A stretch of 54,110 bases of DNA from Acidimicrobiia bacterium. GTDB lineage: Bacteria > Actinomycetota > Acidimicrobiia > Acidimicrobiales > Bin134. Within the stretch, counting starts at the first letter, position 1, and every line of letters starts with the position of its first letter. The stretch lies in assembly GCA_009842675.1 (NCBI GenBank), contig VYEX01000063.1:1-54110 (forward strand), read 5' to 3'. Shown in pieces: positions 29,458-40,310 of the stretch. Under the pieces are notes generated by a model, which was not told the origin of the DNA, searched no databases, and was given only the letters and a program-made list of their open reading frames with translations. The translations under genes were made by a program, and so were the position numbers.

Positions 29458-30351
29458 CTACGTGTCCAGGAAGCGGCTGACGGCGATGCCAGAGCCCACC
29501 GTGCCCACGATTGCCCCCAGACCCACCATCTGGAAGCCTAGGGCCCACACTCGGGACGGATCGACGGTGAAGCCCCGCAGCAACTCCAGCGAGACATCGT
29601 CGTTGATCACGCTGAAGAAATTGTTGGTCAGCCATATCAGCGGAATGGCGATAACCCCTCCGATGAGTCCCTGTATGAGCCCCTCGAACATGAACGGCAC
29701 CCGGATGAACCAGTTGGTGGCCCCCACCAGCTTCATCACCTCGATGTCTCGGCGGCGGGAGAACAGCGCCATGCGGATGGTGTTCAAGATCAGCACGGCG
29801 GCGGCCACCAACAAGACGATGGCGATGATGATCACCCGTTGGCGCAACCCGCTGGACAGATCCTCAATGGCCCGGATGGTCTCGCTGGCCGTTACCACCC
29901 TGGCCACCCCCGGCTGCGTGCGGAAGGCAGCGGCCAGCTCGTCAACTCGCTCGGGCAGCGTATCGGTGGGTTTGACTCGGAACGAGGCCGGCAGCCGCTC
30001 GGGTGTGATCACCTCCACCAGCTCCGGCGAGTCGCCCAAAAGATCCTGAACCTCGGCGTAGGCCTCGTCCTTGTCGATATAGGTGAACCCGCTGACTTCG
30101 GGAGCGTCCTCGAGCTGGCGGCGGACGTCTTCCTCCAGCTCGGGGCTGATCTCGGGGTCCATGAATACGATGAACTCCACGCCGTCCTTCCAGCGGACGG
30201 TGGCGTTGTCGACCGCATCGCCGAACAGAAGCGCCGCCCCCAGAAGAGTCAGCGAGATGGTGACGGTGATGACGGTGGCCAGCGTGAGGGTGATGTTCCG
30301 GCGGAAGTTGCTGGCCGTCTCCCGCAGGACATAGTCCAGCTTGAGGCTCAT
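29458..30351 (-). CDS. ftsX: Cell division protein FtsX (permease-like)
   Basis: 297-residue membrane partner of FtsE, which couples ATP hydrolysis to activation of cell-wall hydrolases at the septum. Four membrane helices are visible (about 22-43, 174-195, 219-243 region and 265-290), with a large extracellular loop between the first two (PEISPELEEDVRRQLED ... FTYIDKDEAY), as in the family. It follows ftsE after 53 bases. In many actinobacteria smpB or a peptidase follows; here mscR does. Confidence 0.95.
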   Translation of the reverse strand: MSLKLDYVLRETASNFRRNITLTLATVITVTISLTLLGAALLFGDAVDNATVRWKDGVEFIVFMDPEISPELEEDVRRQLEDAPEVSGFTYIDKDEAYAEVQDLLGDSPELVEVITPERLPASFRVKPTDTLPERVDELAAAFRTQPGVARVVTASETIRAIEDLSSGLRQRVIIIAIVLLVAAAVLILNTIRMALFSRRRDIEVMKLVGATNWFIRVPFMFEGLIQGLIGGVIAIPLIWLTNNFFSVINDDVSLELLRGFTVDPSRVWALGFQMVGLGAIVGTVGSGIAVSRFLDT

Positions 30352-30404
30352 CGGCTACCGCCCGCCCACTGGCTCCTGTCGCCGAGACCCCTCAATGCCA
30401 TGGG

Positions 30405-31082
30405 CTATTCGTAGACCCCCCGGGACTGATCCCGGACGATCTGGCCCCGATCCAATTCCACAACCCGGCGGCGCATTTTGTCGACGATGCTGCGGTCATG
30501 GGTGGCCATCACCACGGTGGTGCCGGTGCGGTTGATGCGGTCCAGCAGCGTCATGATGCCGAGCGAGGTGTTCGGATCGAGGTTCCCGGTGGGCTCATCG
30601 GCCAGCAGGATCAGCGGCCGGTTCACAAACGCCCGGGCGATGGACACCCGCTGCTGCTCCCCACCCGACAATTCGTCGGGATAGTTGTGCATCTTTTTGG
30701 ACAGGCCCACCAGCTCCAAGATGGCCGGGACCTTCTCCTTGATCACGCCCCGAGGACGCCCGATTACCTCCAGCGCGAAGGCCACGTTCTGGACCACGGT
30801 CTTGTTGGGCAGGAGCTTGAAGTCCTGGAAGACGCACCCGATGTTGCGGCGCAAAAAGGGCACCTTCCAACTGGGAAGCTGCCCGATGTCCTTCCCGGCC
30901 ACGTACACCCGGCCCCGGTCAGGCTTCTCCTCTTTGTTCAGCAGGCGCATGAACGTGGACTTTCCCGATCCCGACGGCCCCACCAAAAAGACGAATTCCC
31001 CCCGCTGGACTTCGCAGGAGGCGTTCTGAAGGGCGAGCACCTCGCCCTTGTACACCTTGGTGACGTTCTCCATTCTGATCAT
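30405..31082 (-). CDS. ftsE: Cell division ATP-binding protein FtsE
   Basis: ABC ATPase of 225 residues. Walker [10 protein letters not shown], signature [14 protein letters not shown], Walker [10 protein letters not shown]-loop ATHD. Works with FtsX at the division site. ATG 31082 has GGAG about 9 bases upstream; ATG 31073 is a second possible start. It lies 124 bases downstream of prfB, the conserved prfB-ftsE-ftsX order. Confidence 0.97.
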   Translation of the reverse strand: MIRMENVTKVYKGEVLALQNASCEVQRGEFVFLVGPSGSGKSTFMRLLNKEEKPDRGRVYVAGKDIGQLPSWKVPFLRRNIGCVFQDFKLLPNKTVVQNVAFALEVIGRPRGVIKEKVPAILELVGLSKKMHNYPDELSGGEQQRVSIARAFVNRPLILLADEPTGNLDPNTSLGIMTLLDRINRTGTTVVMATHDRSIVDKMRRRVVELDRGQIVRDQSRGVYE

Positions 31083-31206
31083 GCGCTATGAACTCCGAAC
31101 TGCGATCCGGGCACAAACCCCCCTTTGTTGGCCCAGAAAGCTCGACTAACGCTACCACCGTCACCATGCAACGATTGCGCACCCTCCGGGCTCGGCCTGG
31201 CCGCAA

Positions 31207-32307
31207 TCAAGACATGCGCCTCCACCGTAGGTAAGCCTCGATCAGCTCGTCGAGGTTCCCGGCCAGCACTCCCTCCACATTCCCGATGGTCACGCCGGTG
31301 CGGTCGTCTTTGACCTGCTGGTAGGGATGCAGCACATAAGAGCGGATCTGGCTGCCCCACTCCGCCTTCTGGTAGTCCCCGGCCAACCCGGCGATCTCGG
31401 CTGCCCGCTCAGCCCGCTTCAGGTCGGCCAGTCGGGCGGCCAGGATCTGCATGGCGCGGTCTTTATTCTGGTGCTGGCTGCGCTCGTTCTGGCACGACAC
31501 CACGGTGCCGGTGGGCAGATGGGTGATCCGCACCGCCGAGTCGGTCACGTTCACGTGCTGGCCTCCGGCCCCCGACGACCGGAAGGTGTCGACCCGCAGG
31601 TCTTTGTCCTCGATGTCCACCTCATCGGACACCTCGTCGAAGAATGGCACCACTTTGAACTGGGCGAACGCGGTGTGGCGGCGGGCGTCGGAGTCAAAAG
31701 GGGAGATCCGAACGAGGCGATGCACCCCCCGCTCCGACTGCAACAGGCCATAGGCGTTGCGCCCCGAGATGGTGAAGTCAGCCGAGGAGATGCCCGCCCC
31801 TTGGCCCTCCGACACCGAATCGACCTTGAATTCGAAGCCGCGGCGCTCGGCCCACCCCTGGTACATGGCCAGCAGCATCTCGGCCCAATCCTGAGCGTCG
31901 GTGCCCCCTGCCCCGCTGTGAAGCTCGCACACCGCATCGGAGTCGTCGTGCTCGCCGCCCAACAGCGATCGAAGTTCCAGGTCGTCCACCTTTGCGGTCA
32001 GGGATTCCAGCATTTGGGCGATCTCAGGAGTCTGCGACTCGTCGTCCTCCTCAGTGGCCAGCTGATGCAGCGTGTCGGCGTCGTCCAATGCGGCCTCCAG
32101 CCCGGCGAACAGCTCCAAGTCCTCCATCAATTCGGCCAATTCCCTGGTCACCTTGCGGGCCTGGTCGGGGTCGTCCCACAGACCGGGGGCGGCCGCGGCT
32201 TCCTCCAGCTGAGGGCGCCGGGCGATCAGCTCATCGATGTGCAGGTAGAGCCGGGCTTCGTCCAGTTTGGATCGGAGCAGGGCAAGGTCGCCGGTGAAGT
32301 CAGACAC
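31207..32307 (-). CDS. prfB: Peptide chain release factor 2
   Basis: Terminates translation at UGA and UAA. 366 residues with the RF2-specific codon-recognition tripeptide SPF (VRISPFDSDARRHTAF) and the GGQ motif (SSGAGGQHVNVTDSAVRI). The frame is continuous from the start; the in-frame UGA of the autoregulatory frameshift found in many bacteria is absent, so that control is not used here. It follows secA after 22 bases. Confidence 0.97.
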   Translation of the reverse strand: MSDFTGDLALLRSKLDEARLYLHIDELIARRPQLEEAAAAPGLWDDPDQARKVTRELAELMEDLELFAGLEAALDDADTLHQLATEEDDESQTPEIAQMLESLTAKVDDLELRSLLGGEHDDSDAVCELHSGAGGTDAQDWAEMLLAMYQGWAERRGFEFKVDSVSEGQGAGISSADFTISGRNAYGLLQSERGVHRLVRISPFDSDARRHTAFAQFKVVPFFDEVSDEVDIEDKDLRVDTFRSSGAGGQHVNVTDSAVRITHLPTGTVVSCQNERSQHQNKDRAMQILAARLADLKRAERAAEIAGLAGDYQKAEWGSQIRSYVLHPYQQVKDDRTGVTIGNVEGVLAGNLDELIEAYLRWRRMS

Positions 32308-32329
32308 GGAATGTTCCGAGCGCAGGCAG

Positions 32330-35056
32330 TCAACGCCCGCAGCACTGCTTGAACTTGCGGCCTGATCCGCACGGACAGGGGGCGTTGCGGGGGGTTTTGT
32401 CGAAGTCCGACTTCACGATCGGCGTCCGCGATTTCGGAGCCGACTCCTCCACTACCGCAGGGGCTGCCGATGTGCTGACCAAGGCTGCCTGAGCTCCGGC
32501 GCGGGCCAGAGACGGCTGGGTGGACGGGTCGGCTGGACCCGACTCGGTGACGTTGCTGGTGGCGGAGTCGTCGGCGCCGGCCGGAGACTCCACGTTGATC
32601 TCTACGTGCATGATGTAGGTGACGAAGTCCCGGGCCACGCCGGCCATCATCTGGCCGAACATTTCGAATCCCTCCCGCTGCCACTCAGTCAGAGGGTCTT
32701 TCTGGCCCAGGGCCCGCAGGTTGATGCCCTCTTTGAGGTAGTCCATCTCATAAAGGTGCTCGCGCCAGCGCTGGTCGATGATGCGCAGCATGATTTGGCG
32801 CTCCACCTCCCGCATGGCCTCTTCTCCGACCTGCTCCTCCCGCTGCTCGTAGTGGGCCACCGCCTCGCCCACCAGCACGTCATAGAGCTCGTCGGTGGAG
32901 GTGGCCTCGCTCATCTGGTCAGAGCCGATCTGGGTTGGCCACAACACCCGAATCTCGGTTTCGAGCTGCTCCAGGTCCCAGTCGGCGGGATCTTCCGATG
33001 TGCAGTGCCCAGTGATCACAGAGTCGACCGCTTCGCCCAGGTGCTCCAGGGCCTCGGCCCGCAGGTCGCTGCCCGACAGGATCTGGGCCCGCCTCTTGTA
33101 GATCACCTTGCGCTGCTCGTTGAGCACCTCGTCGTACTTGAGCACGTTCTTGCGGGCCTCGGCGTTCTTCTGCTCCACCGTGCCCTGGGCCCTCTCGATG
33201 GCCTTGGTCACCATCTTGGCCTCGATGGGCACGTCTTCGGGCAGGGCCTTGTCCATCACCCAGTTCATGGCCCCGGTGGCGAAGATCCGCATCAGGTCGT
33301 CTTCCAGTGAGAGGTAGAATCGGCTCTCGCCGGGATCGCCCTGGCGACCGGAACGGCCTCGGAGCTGGTTGTCGATGCGGCGGCTGTCGTGGCGCTCGGT
33401 GCCCAGCACATAAAGGCCCCCCAGTTCCCGCACTTTCTCGCCCTCGGCACCGCACTCGGCCTCGTACTTCTCTAGCAGTTCTGCGGCCCGGGCCTGGCCC
33501 TGCTCGCTAGCGGGATCTAGGCCCTCGGCGGCTGCGTCGCGGCGAGCCATGGCCTCGGGGTTGCCCCCCAGCACGATGTCCACGCCTCGTCCGGCCATGT
33601 TGGTGGCCACGGTGATGGCGTGCAGGCGACCTGCCTGGGCCACGATCTCGGCCTCCCGGAAATGCTGTTTGGCGTTGAGCACCTCATGGGAGATGCCCCG
33701 CTTGTTGAGCACATCGGCCAGCTTCTCGGAGTTCTCCACCGAGACGGTGCCCACCAGCACCGGCTGGCCCCGCTCGTAGCGCTCCACCAGATCCTCCACC
33801 AGGGCGTTGAACTTGCCGTCCTCGCTCTTGTAGATGAGGTCGCCCTCGTCAGCCCGGATCACCGGCAGATTGGTGGGAATCGGCACCACATGGAGGCCGT
33901 AAGTGCCGAACAGCTCGTTGGCCTCGCTCACCGCGGTTCCGGTCATGCCGGCCAGCTTGTCGTACAGCCGGAAGTAGTTCTGGAGGGTGATGGTGGCCAG
34001 CGTCTGGTTCTCCTCTTTGATCTTCACCCCTTCTTTGGCCTCCACCGCCTGGTGCAATCCCTCCGACCAGCGGCGGCCCTCCAACACCCGGCCGGTGAAC
34101 TCGTCGACGATCTTCACCTCGCCCCGCTGGATTATGTAGTCCTTGTCTCGGTGGTACAGCTCCTTGGCCCGCAATGCGGCCTGTAGCTGATGGACCAGAT
34201 TGGCGCTGACCGAGTCGTAGAGGTTCTCCACCCCCAGCGCCCGCTCCACGGCATGCACACCTTCCTCGGTGGGGGCCACAATGCGCTTCTCCTCGTCCAC
34301 GTCGTAGTGGACGTCTCGCTTCAAACCCCGCACGACGCTGGCGAACTGGTAGTACGTCTTGGCCGCGTCGGCGAGGCGCCCACTGATGATGAGGGGGGTC
34401 CGGGCCTCGTCAATGAGGATGGAGTCGATCTCGTCCACGATGCAGTAGTTGTGGCCCCGCTGGACCCGGCGGTCGGCCGACATCGCCATGTTGTCCCGCA
34501 GGTAGTCGAAGCCCATCTCGTTATTGGTGCCGTAGGTGATGTCGCAGCCGTATTGCTCGCGCTTGAATTCCGAACCCCGCTCGCCGGGGACCACCAGGCC
34601 GACGGAGAGGCCCAGCCAACGGTGGATGGCCCCCATCCAGTCGGCGTCGCGAGCGGCCAGATAGTCGTTCACGGTGACCACGTGCACGCCCTTGCCGGCC
34701 AAGCCGTTCAAATACACCGGAAGCGTGGACACCAGGGTCTTGCCCTCGCCGGTTCGCATCTCGGCCACCCAGCCGAAGTGCAGGGCCGCGCCCCCCATCA
34801 GCTGCACGTCGTAGTGGCGCTGGCCGATGACCCGCCAGGCCGCCTCCCGCACCACGGCAAAGGCCTCGATGAGCAGGTCGTGCAGATCCTCGCCGTTCTC
34901 CAGTCGCTGGCGAAACTCCCCGGTGCGGGCCCGGAGGGCTTCGTCGGACAGCGCTTTGGTCTCGGGTTCGAGCGCGTTGATGTCGGGCACCAGGCTTTCC
35001 AGCGCCTTGAGCTTCTTGCCCTCTCCGGTGTTCAGGATCTTCTGAAACACACTCAT
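32330..35056 (-). CDS. secA: Preprotein translocase ATPase SecA
   Basis: Motor that pushes unfolded preproteins through SecYEG. 908 residues: Walker A MRTGEGKTL, DEAD-type VDEIDSILIDEARTP, crosslinking and scaffold domains, NMAGRGVDI and GRSGRQGDPG motifs, and a C-terminal zinc finger CPCGSGRKFKQCC preceded by a disordered Ser/Ala/Pro linker. First gene of a likely secA-prfB unit. A TAGAGT box lies 9 bases upstream of the ATG. Confidence 0.98.
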   Translation of the reverse strand: MSVFQKILNTGEGKKLKALESLVPDINALEPETKALSDEALRARTGEFRQRLENGEDLHDLLIEAFAVVREAAWRVIGQRHYDVQLMGGAALHFGWVAEMRTGEGKTLVSTLPVYLNGLAGKGVHVVTVNDYLAARDADWMGAIHRWLGLSVGLVVPGERGSEFKREQYGCDITYGTNNEMGFDYLRDNMAMSADRRVQRGHNYCIVDEIDSILIDEARTPLIISGRLADAAKTYYQFASVVRGLKRDVHYDVDEEKRIVAPTEEGVHAVERALGVENLYDSVSANLVHQLQAALRAKELYHRDKDYIIQRGEVKIVDEFTGRVLEGRRWSEGLHQAVEAKEGVKIKEENQTLATITLQNYFRLYDKLAGMTGTAVSEANELFGTYGLHVVPIPTNLPVIRADEGDLIYKSEDGKFNALVEDLVERYERGQPVLVGTVSVENSEKLADVLNKRGISHEVLNAKQHFREAEIVAQAGRLHAITVATNMAGRGVDIVLGGNPEAMARRDAAAEGLDPASEQGQARAAELLEKYEAECGAEGEKVRELGGLYVLGTERHDSRRIDNQLRGRSGRQGDPGESRFYLSLEDDLMRIFATGAMNWVMDKALPEDVPIEAKMVTKAIERAQGTVEQKNAEARKNVLKYDEVLNEQRKVIYKRRAQILSGSDLRAEALEHLGEAVDSVITGHCTSEDPADWDLEQLETEIRVLWPTQIGSDQMSEATSTDELYDVLVGEAVAHYEQREEQVGEEAMREVERQIMLRIIDQRWREHLYEMDYLKEGINLRALGQKDPLTEWQREGFEMFGQMMAGVARDFVTYIMHVEINVESPAGADDSATSNVTESGPADPSTQPSLARAGAQAALVSTSAAPAVVEESAPKSRTPIVKSDFDKTPRNAPCPCGSGRKFKQCCGR

Positions 35057-35171
35057 GCTGCGCCTACTCTACCGCTGCGCCCTCTATATCCCGATAGCGG
35101 AGACCACGCGCCGCGCCACGGTGAGCGCTCCAGTGGGCGCGTTGAGAAGTGCCTTGTCGTTTGGACCTGAA

Positions 35172-35504
35172 CTAGCTGGCCCGGCGCTCCCGGGAGTGGT
35201 GCTGACGGTCGATGCGGCGGGTCTTGGTGCGGCGAAGTTGGCGCTCCAGCTTGGCGATGGCCCGGTCCAAAGCCGCGAACGGCGTCGGACCGTTGACCCG
35301 GCTGCGAATGTGATAGCCGTGGCCCTCCAGGGTGACCTCGCAGATGTCGGGCTCGGGGATTCGGGGGTTCTTCTCCTCGCTGAACCGAACCGTGGCGTGA
35401 TCGATGCCCGACAGATAGCGGTCCAGCTTGCCCACCTTTGTTCGGGTGGCCTCCCCCAGTCTCTGCGACACCTGCATCCCGCTGCTGCTTATGGTCACAT
35501 CCAT
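35172..35504 (-). CDS. hpf: Ribosome hibernation promoting factor (HPF/RaiA-like, short form)
   Basis: 110 residues with the beta-alpha-beta S30AE fold (MDVTISSSGMQVSQRL, KLDRYL, CEVTLEGHGYHIRSRV, FAALDRAIAKLERQLRR) and a basic C-terminal tail. It lacks the long C-terminal dimerisation domain of long-form HPF usual in actinobacteria, so it is unusually short. The ATG overlaps the end of comF by 10 bases. The secA gene follows. Confidence 0.87.
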   Translation of the reverse strand: MDVTISSSGMQVSQRLGEATRTKVGKLDRYLSGIDHATVRFSEEKNPRIPEPDICEVTLEGHGYHIRSRVNGPTPFAALDRAIAKLERQLRRTKTRRIDRQHHSRERRAS

Positions 35505-36169
35505 GGCGGCTCCCTTTCGGCTGGGCTTCTGTTGTGGGCTCTCATGGTAGCCACACCAGAAGGTTGTCGTGCGGAAGGCGTGGTGTAGGGCAATGGCGTG
35601 GCTCCGGCAACCACCGCGTCCACCCGCTCCGCACCTGCTGCGATAAGCGACTTGGCCGCAGACTGAAGGGTCGCCCCGGTGGTGATCACGTCGTCCACCA
35701 CCAGAACTGCCGACGGCGAAGCCAGGCGGGCAGCGAAGACGGGAGCGCGAAACCGCTGGCTGCGGTTCCGACCGGTCTGGCCCGCCTCATCTACGCGCCT
35801 CAACAACCTGACGAAGGGCACCCCCGTCTCTCGGCTCAACGCCCGAGCCAGCAACTCGGCCTGGTCAAACCCCCGTTGACGCCGCCGCTTCGCAGACGTC
35901 GGCGCCCACGTCACCGCGTCGACGGCCAGGCCCGAAGGCAGGGTTGCAGCCATGGCCGATGCCAGCCACCGCACGCATGTCCGCTGATTGCGGTACTTGA
36001 GCCGGGCGAGCAACTCCCGGCCCGCCCCTGCATAGGCGAAGACCGACCAGAGCCCTGACAACGGCTCAAGCGCGGCCATCTCCCCCACGGCGCGCATATC
36101 CGCCGTGCACCGACGACATGGCGACGGCCCCGGCCCATCGCACCCCGCGCACAATTGCGAAAACAACAT
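35495..36169 (-). CDS. ComF-family phosphoribosyltransferase-like protein
   Basis: 224 residues. An N-terminal zinc-finger-like pair of cysteine motifs (CAGCDGP, CRRC) is followed by LLARLKYR and RRRQRGFDQAELLARAL, and the PRPP motif VLVVDDVITTGATL. ComF proteins are linked to DNA uptake in competent bacteria; the biochemical reaction is not established. The comF-hpf-secA order is conserved in other actinobacteria. Confidence 0.9.
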   Translation of the reverse strand: MLFSQLCAGCDGPGPSPCRRCTADMRAVGEMAALEPLSGLWSVFAYAGAGRELLARLKYRNQRTCVRWLASAMAATLPSGLAVDAVTWAPTSAKRRRQRGFDQAELLARALSRETGVPFVRLLRRVDEAGQTGRNRSQRFRAPVFAARLASPSAVLVVDDVITTGATLQSAAKSLIAAGAERVDAVVAGATPLPYTTPSARQPSGVATMRAHNRSPAEREPPWM

Positions 36170-36235
36170 GGCTGGACACTAGAAGCGACCGGTGACAGAT
36201 TGACCTGCCCTCGCGGGCCCACCCAACTGAGCAGA

Positions 36236-37678
<1,443 letters not shown>

Positions 37679-37720
37679 TGCAACTATCGCTTTCTGAAGT
37701 CGGTTTTACCCTCAATGGGG

Positions 37721-38752
37721 TCATGTCGTGCGACCGGCCAGTGCTTGTCGGGCCGCCACAATCGCCGGTACCGGCCCGGGGTCGAGGCCTACCGCGGCAG
37801 CCATCTCCAGTGCGGTGACCGACCCCTGGTACATGAGGTCGAAAACCTGGGCCACGTGACCCTCCCCGGCCGCCTCAACGAGGTGGACTGCTCCCACTAC
37901 CTCATCCATCAAGTCGACCAGGATGTCGAAGCCCCGCATCACCTCGGGATGTTCATGCTCGTGGCGCAGCAGCACCAGACTAAAGACCTGGCGGGTCAAG
38001 TCTCCGTGCTGGCCCCACCCCGCGATCTCGTTGTGCAACAGGTCGGGAACACCCGCGCTGAAGGCGGGGGACTTGGCGCTGGTGTTGATCATGTTCTTCC
38101 AGTGCCGGGCGGCCACGGTCCCGAGTCCGCCCCCTCCGTAGATCAGCGGCACCGTGCCGGATAGGCGACGGGCCAAATCAGCCGCCGCTTCGCGCATGGT
38201 GTCTCGGCGGTTGCGGACCTGATGGACCGCGTGGCGCACCCACTGGTCAGCGCCGGGGAACAGGCCCATCTTCCCCAGGATGATCATCGGGGCGACGGTA
38301 AGCACGCTCAGCCCGGCCCGGGGCGGATACAGCATCGGATCTACCTCGACCAGCGGCGCATTCCAGGCAGATGCCATCCGAGCCAGTTGGCCACCGCCGG
38401 TCACCGCCACAACCCGACCTCCGGCTTCGGCGGCCTGGGCCGCAGCCTGCACGATCTCGGGGGTGTCGCCGCTGGCGGAGAGAGCGAACACCAGGGTCTG
38501 CTCGTCCACATACGACGGCGGTTGGTAGCTCTTGACCACGACAATGGGCAAGGGCATGAACGGACCCGCGGTCACCGCCAGCAGGTCGCCTGCAAACCCG
38601 CCCGGACCCATGCCCAACACCAGCACATTGGAGATCTCCGACCGGTCGGGCAGCCCTTCTAGGTCATTGGAGCGTTCCAGCGCATCCAGCATCTGTTCGG
38701 GCAGGCGATTGACCGCCGGCCACATGCCCAGCGTGTCCACCCGCTCGCTCAC
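37721..38752 (-). CDS. SIS-domain phosphoglucose/phosphomannose isomerase-like protein
   Basis: 343 residues with two SIS halves: NVLVLGMGPGGFAGDLL and LSASGDTPEIVQAAAQA in the first, and a C-terminal domain with HNEIAGWG, typical of bifunctional phosphoglucose/phosphomannose isomerases. GTG 38752 is used because GGAG lies 7 bases upstream; a TTG at 38806 in frame would overlap the upstream gene. It works in mannose/glucose phosphate metabolism with manA two genes upstream. Confidence 0.88.
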   Translation of the reverse strand: MSERVDTLGMWPAVNRLPEQMLDALERSNDLEGLPDRSEISNVLVLGMGPGGFAGDLLAVTAGPFMPLPIVVVKSYQPPSYVDEQTLVFALSASGDTPEIVQAAAQAAEAGGRVVAVTGGGQLARMASAWNAPLVEVDPMLYPPRAGLSVLTVAPMIILGKMGLFPGADQWVRHAVHQVRNRRDTMREAAADLARRLSGTVPLIYGGGGLGTVAARHWKNMINTSAKSPAFSAGVPDLLHNEIAGWGQHGDLTRQVFSLVLLRHEHEHPEVMRGFDILVDLMDEVVGAVHLVEAAGEGHVAQVFDLMYQGSVTALEMAAAVGLDPGPVPAIVAARQALAGRTT

Positions 38753-38795
38753 CGCTGCACTCCGAACTTTGGCTTGCTCACGGAGCGCCCATTCC

Positions 38796-39032
38796 TCACG
38801 AAGCAAAGGTGAAGGGAATGGACTCCGACTCCGCTCTGGCCATCAGCCGCCCATGCTCGGCCTCATCCACAGTCTCAGCCTCGTCGATGAGCATGTTGGG
38901 GATGTCGTCTTCCACCAGATAGCGGCGGTGCAGGCGCGGATTGTACAGCGAGTCCTCATCGGGGAAATACAACAGCGGCCCCTTGTCGTCGGGGCAGGCC
39001 AGAATCTCGAGCAGTCGGGGATCCAGCGCCAT
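38796..39032 (-). CDS. Trm112-family small zinc-binding-like protein
   Basis: 78 residues from ATG 39032 (MALDPRLLEILACPDDKGPLLY). The core matches the Trm112/YcaR pattern, but of the four zinc cysteines only one (ACPDDKGPL) is present, so it probably does not bind zinc. GTG 39050 is an alternative start. It lies between manA and the SIS isomerase, as in other actinobacteria. Confidence 0.82.
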   Translation of the reverse strand: MALDPRLLEILACPDDKGPLLYFPDEDSLYNPRLHRRYLVEDDIPNMLIDEAETVDEAEHGRLMARAESESIPFTFAS

Positions 39033-39087
39033 GGCCACAGTCTTACTCACTCAACGCCGCGATCCCTAGCGCTGTCGCCATCAGCTT

Positions 39088-40251
39088 CTAGCCACCGGTG
39101 GCAGCCCGGAACACCAGTCCGTTACCGGCCATCTCCAGTGCGCCTGCTCCCGCCGGCACCCAGACGGCTCCGCCACCGGTGATTTTGTGTCCCGCCACCT
39201 TCACGCTCCCCGATGCACACAGCACAATCTCCGGACCCGAGGGCGCGAACCGCTGCGAGCCATCCAATTCGACTCGGGTGAGGCTGAAATCGGGAACCGG
39301 TGCCTCGAATGTGAAGCAAGGTCCGGTGGGAGCCTGGACGAGCACATCATGGGGACGGCAGTTCACAGCGTCCAGCAGGGCCGGAACGTCAACGTGCTTC
39401 ACGGTGAGGCCGCCCCTAAGCACGTTGTCGCTATTGGCCATGATCTCAACGACCGCCCCCCGCAGGTACACGTGCAGGTTGCCGGCCCCCAGGAAGAGGG
39501 CCTGCCCCGGTTCGAGGCGGACCAGATTCAGCATCAGGGCGATGGCCACCCCGATGTCTCCAGGGTGCTGTTCCCCGATCCGTACCCCCCAATGCCGCTC
39601 ATCGGGATACGGGCCCGGCTTCGAACAGGCCGCGGCCACCTGCTGGGCGATCTCAGTGCCGGATTCCGGCGTTTGCTCCAGCAGCCATCGAAGCGCCGGA
39701 GCAATCTCTCCTGCCTGCAAGAAGCTGATTGCCGGGTCCAGAGCGTCAACCTCCAGCGAGTCGAGAAGAGCCGCGGCGGAATCCGGCGGCCGAAGCCCGC
39801 ACAGGGCGGTGAACGGTTCCAGCGCGCAGATCAGCTCCGGCTTGTGATTTCGATCTCGATACGACCGATGCTCGGCATCCAGGGGGATGCCCTGTTCATC
39901 CTCGGAATCGAATCCCGCTTGGGCCTGGCTGAGGGTGGGGTGGGTCTGGAGTGAAAGCGGCTGGTCCACGGCCAAGATCTTCAGCAGAAAGGGCAGCTCC
40001 CCGCCGAAGGTCTGGGCCGCGTCTTCTCCCAGCTCTCCAATCGGGTCGTTGGCGATCACCTGGTTTAGCGGCCGATTTGTCCCGCTTCGCCGCAGCACCG
40101 ACGGCGCTCGGGGATGGGCGCCCAGCCACAGTTCGGCCTGGGGCTCTCCGGTGGGTGGCACCCCCATGATCTGGGGCAGGACCTCCCGCGACCCCCATGG
40201 GTAGGGCTGGATCGCCCCCGACAGAACACCCGGTGTGCTCACAGTCTCCAA
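39088..40251 (-). CDS. manA: Mannose-6-phosphate isomerase, class I
   Basis: Zinc enzyme interconverting fructose 6-phosphate and mannose 6-phosphate for GDP-mannose and glycan synthesis. 387 residues; YPWGS, AELWLGAHPRAPS, LLKILAVDQPLSLQTHP (metal Gln/His), HKPELICAL (metal His/Glu) and AGNLHVYLRGAVVEIMANSDNVLRGG-type active-site strand (seen as NLHVYLRG and NSDNVLRGGLT). TTG 40251 start, with GTG 40242 as alternative. The last third is a cupin-like barrel. Confidence 0.95.
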   Translation of the reverse strand: METVSTPGVLSGAIQPYPWGSREVLPQIMGVPPTGEPQAELWLGAHPRAPSVLRRSGTNRPLNQVIANDPIGELGEDAAQTFGGELPFLLKILAVDQPLSLQTHPTLSQAQAGFDSEDEQGIPLDAEHRSYRDRNHKPELICALEPFTALCGLRPPDSAAALLDSLEVDALDPAISFLQAGEIAPALRWLLEQTPESGTEIAQQVAAACSKPGPYPDERHWGVRIGEQHPGDIGVAIALMLNLVRLEPGQALFLGAGNLHVYLRGAVVEIMANSDNVLRGGLTVKHVDVPALLDAVNCRPHDVLVQAPTGPCFTFEAPVPDFSLTRVELDGSQRFAPSGPEIVLCASGSVKVAGHKITGGGAVWVPAGAGALEMAGNGLVFRAATGG

Positions 40252-40310
40252 GCCTTCAATCGCCTGCCGGCCACTCAGCGCTCACAGTCTCAAGTTAGGC
40301 CAATTCTCGG

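Noticed and set aside
31207..32307. Programmed frameshift in prfB
   Set aside because: The reading frame is continuous from ATG to stop and no in-frame UGA near codon 25 exists.
37679..37720. S-adenosylhomocysteine riboswitch before ahcY
   Set aside because: Only 42 bases separate ahcY from the upstream gene, too short for the element, and no matching structure was seen.
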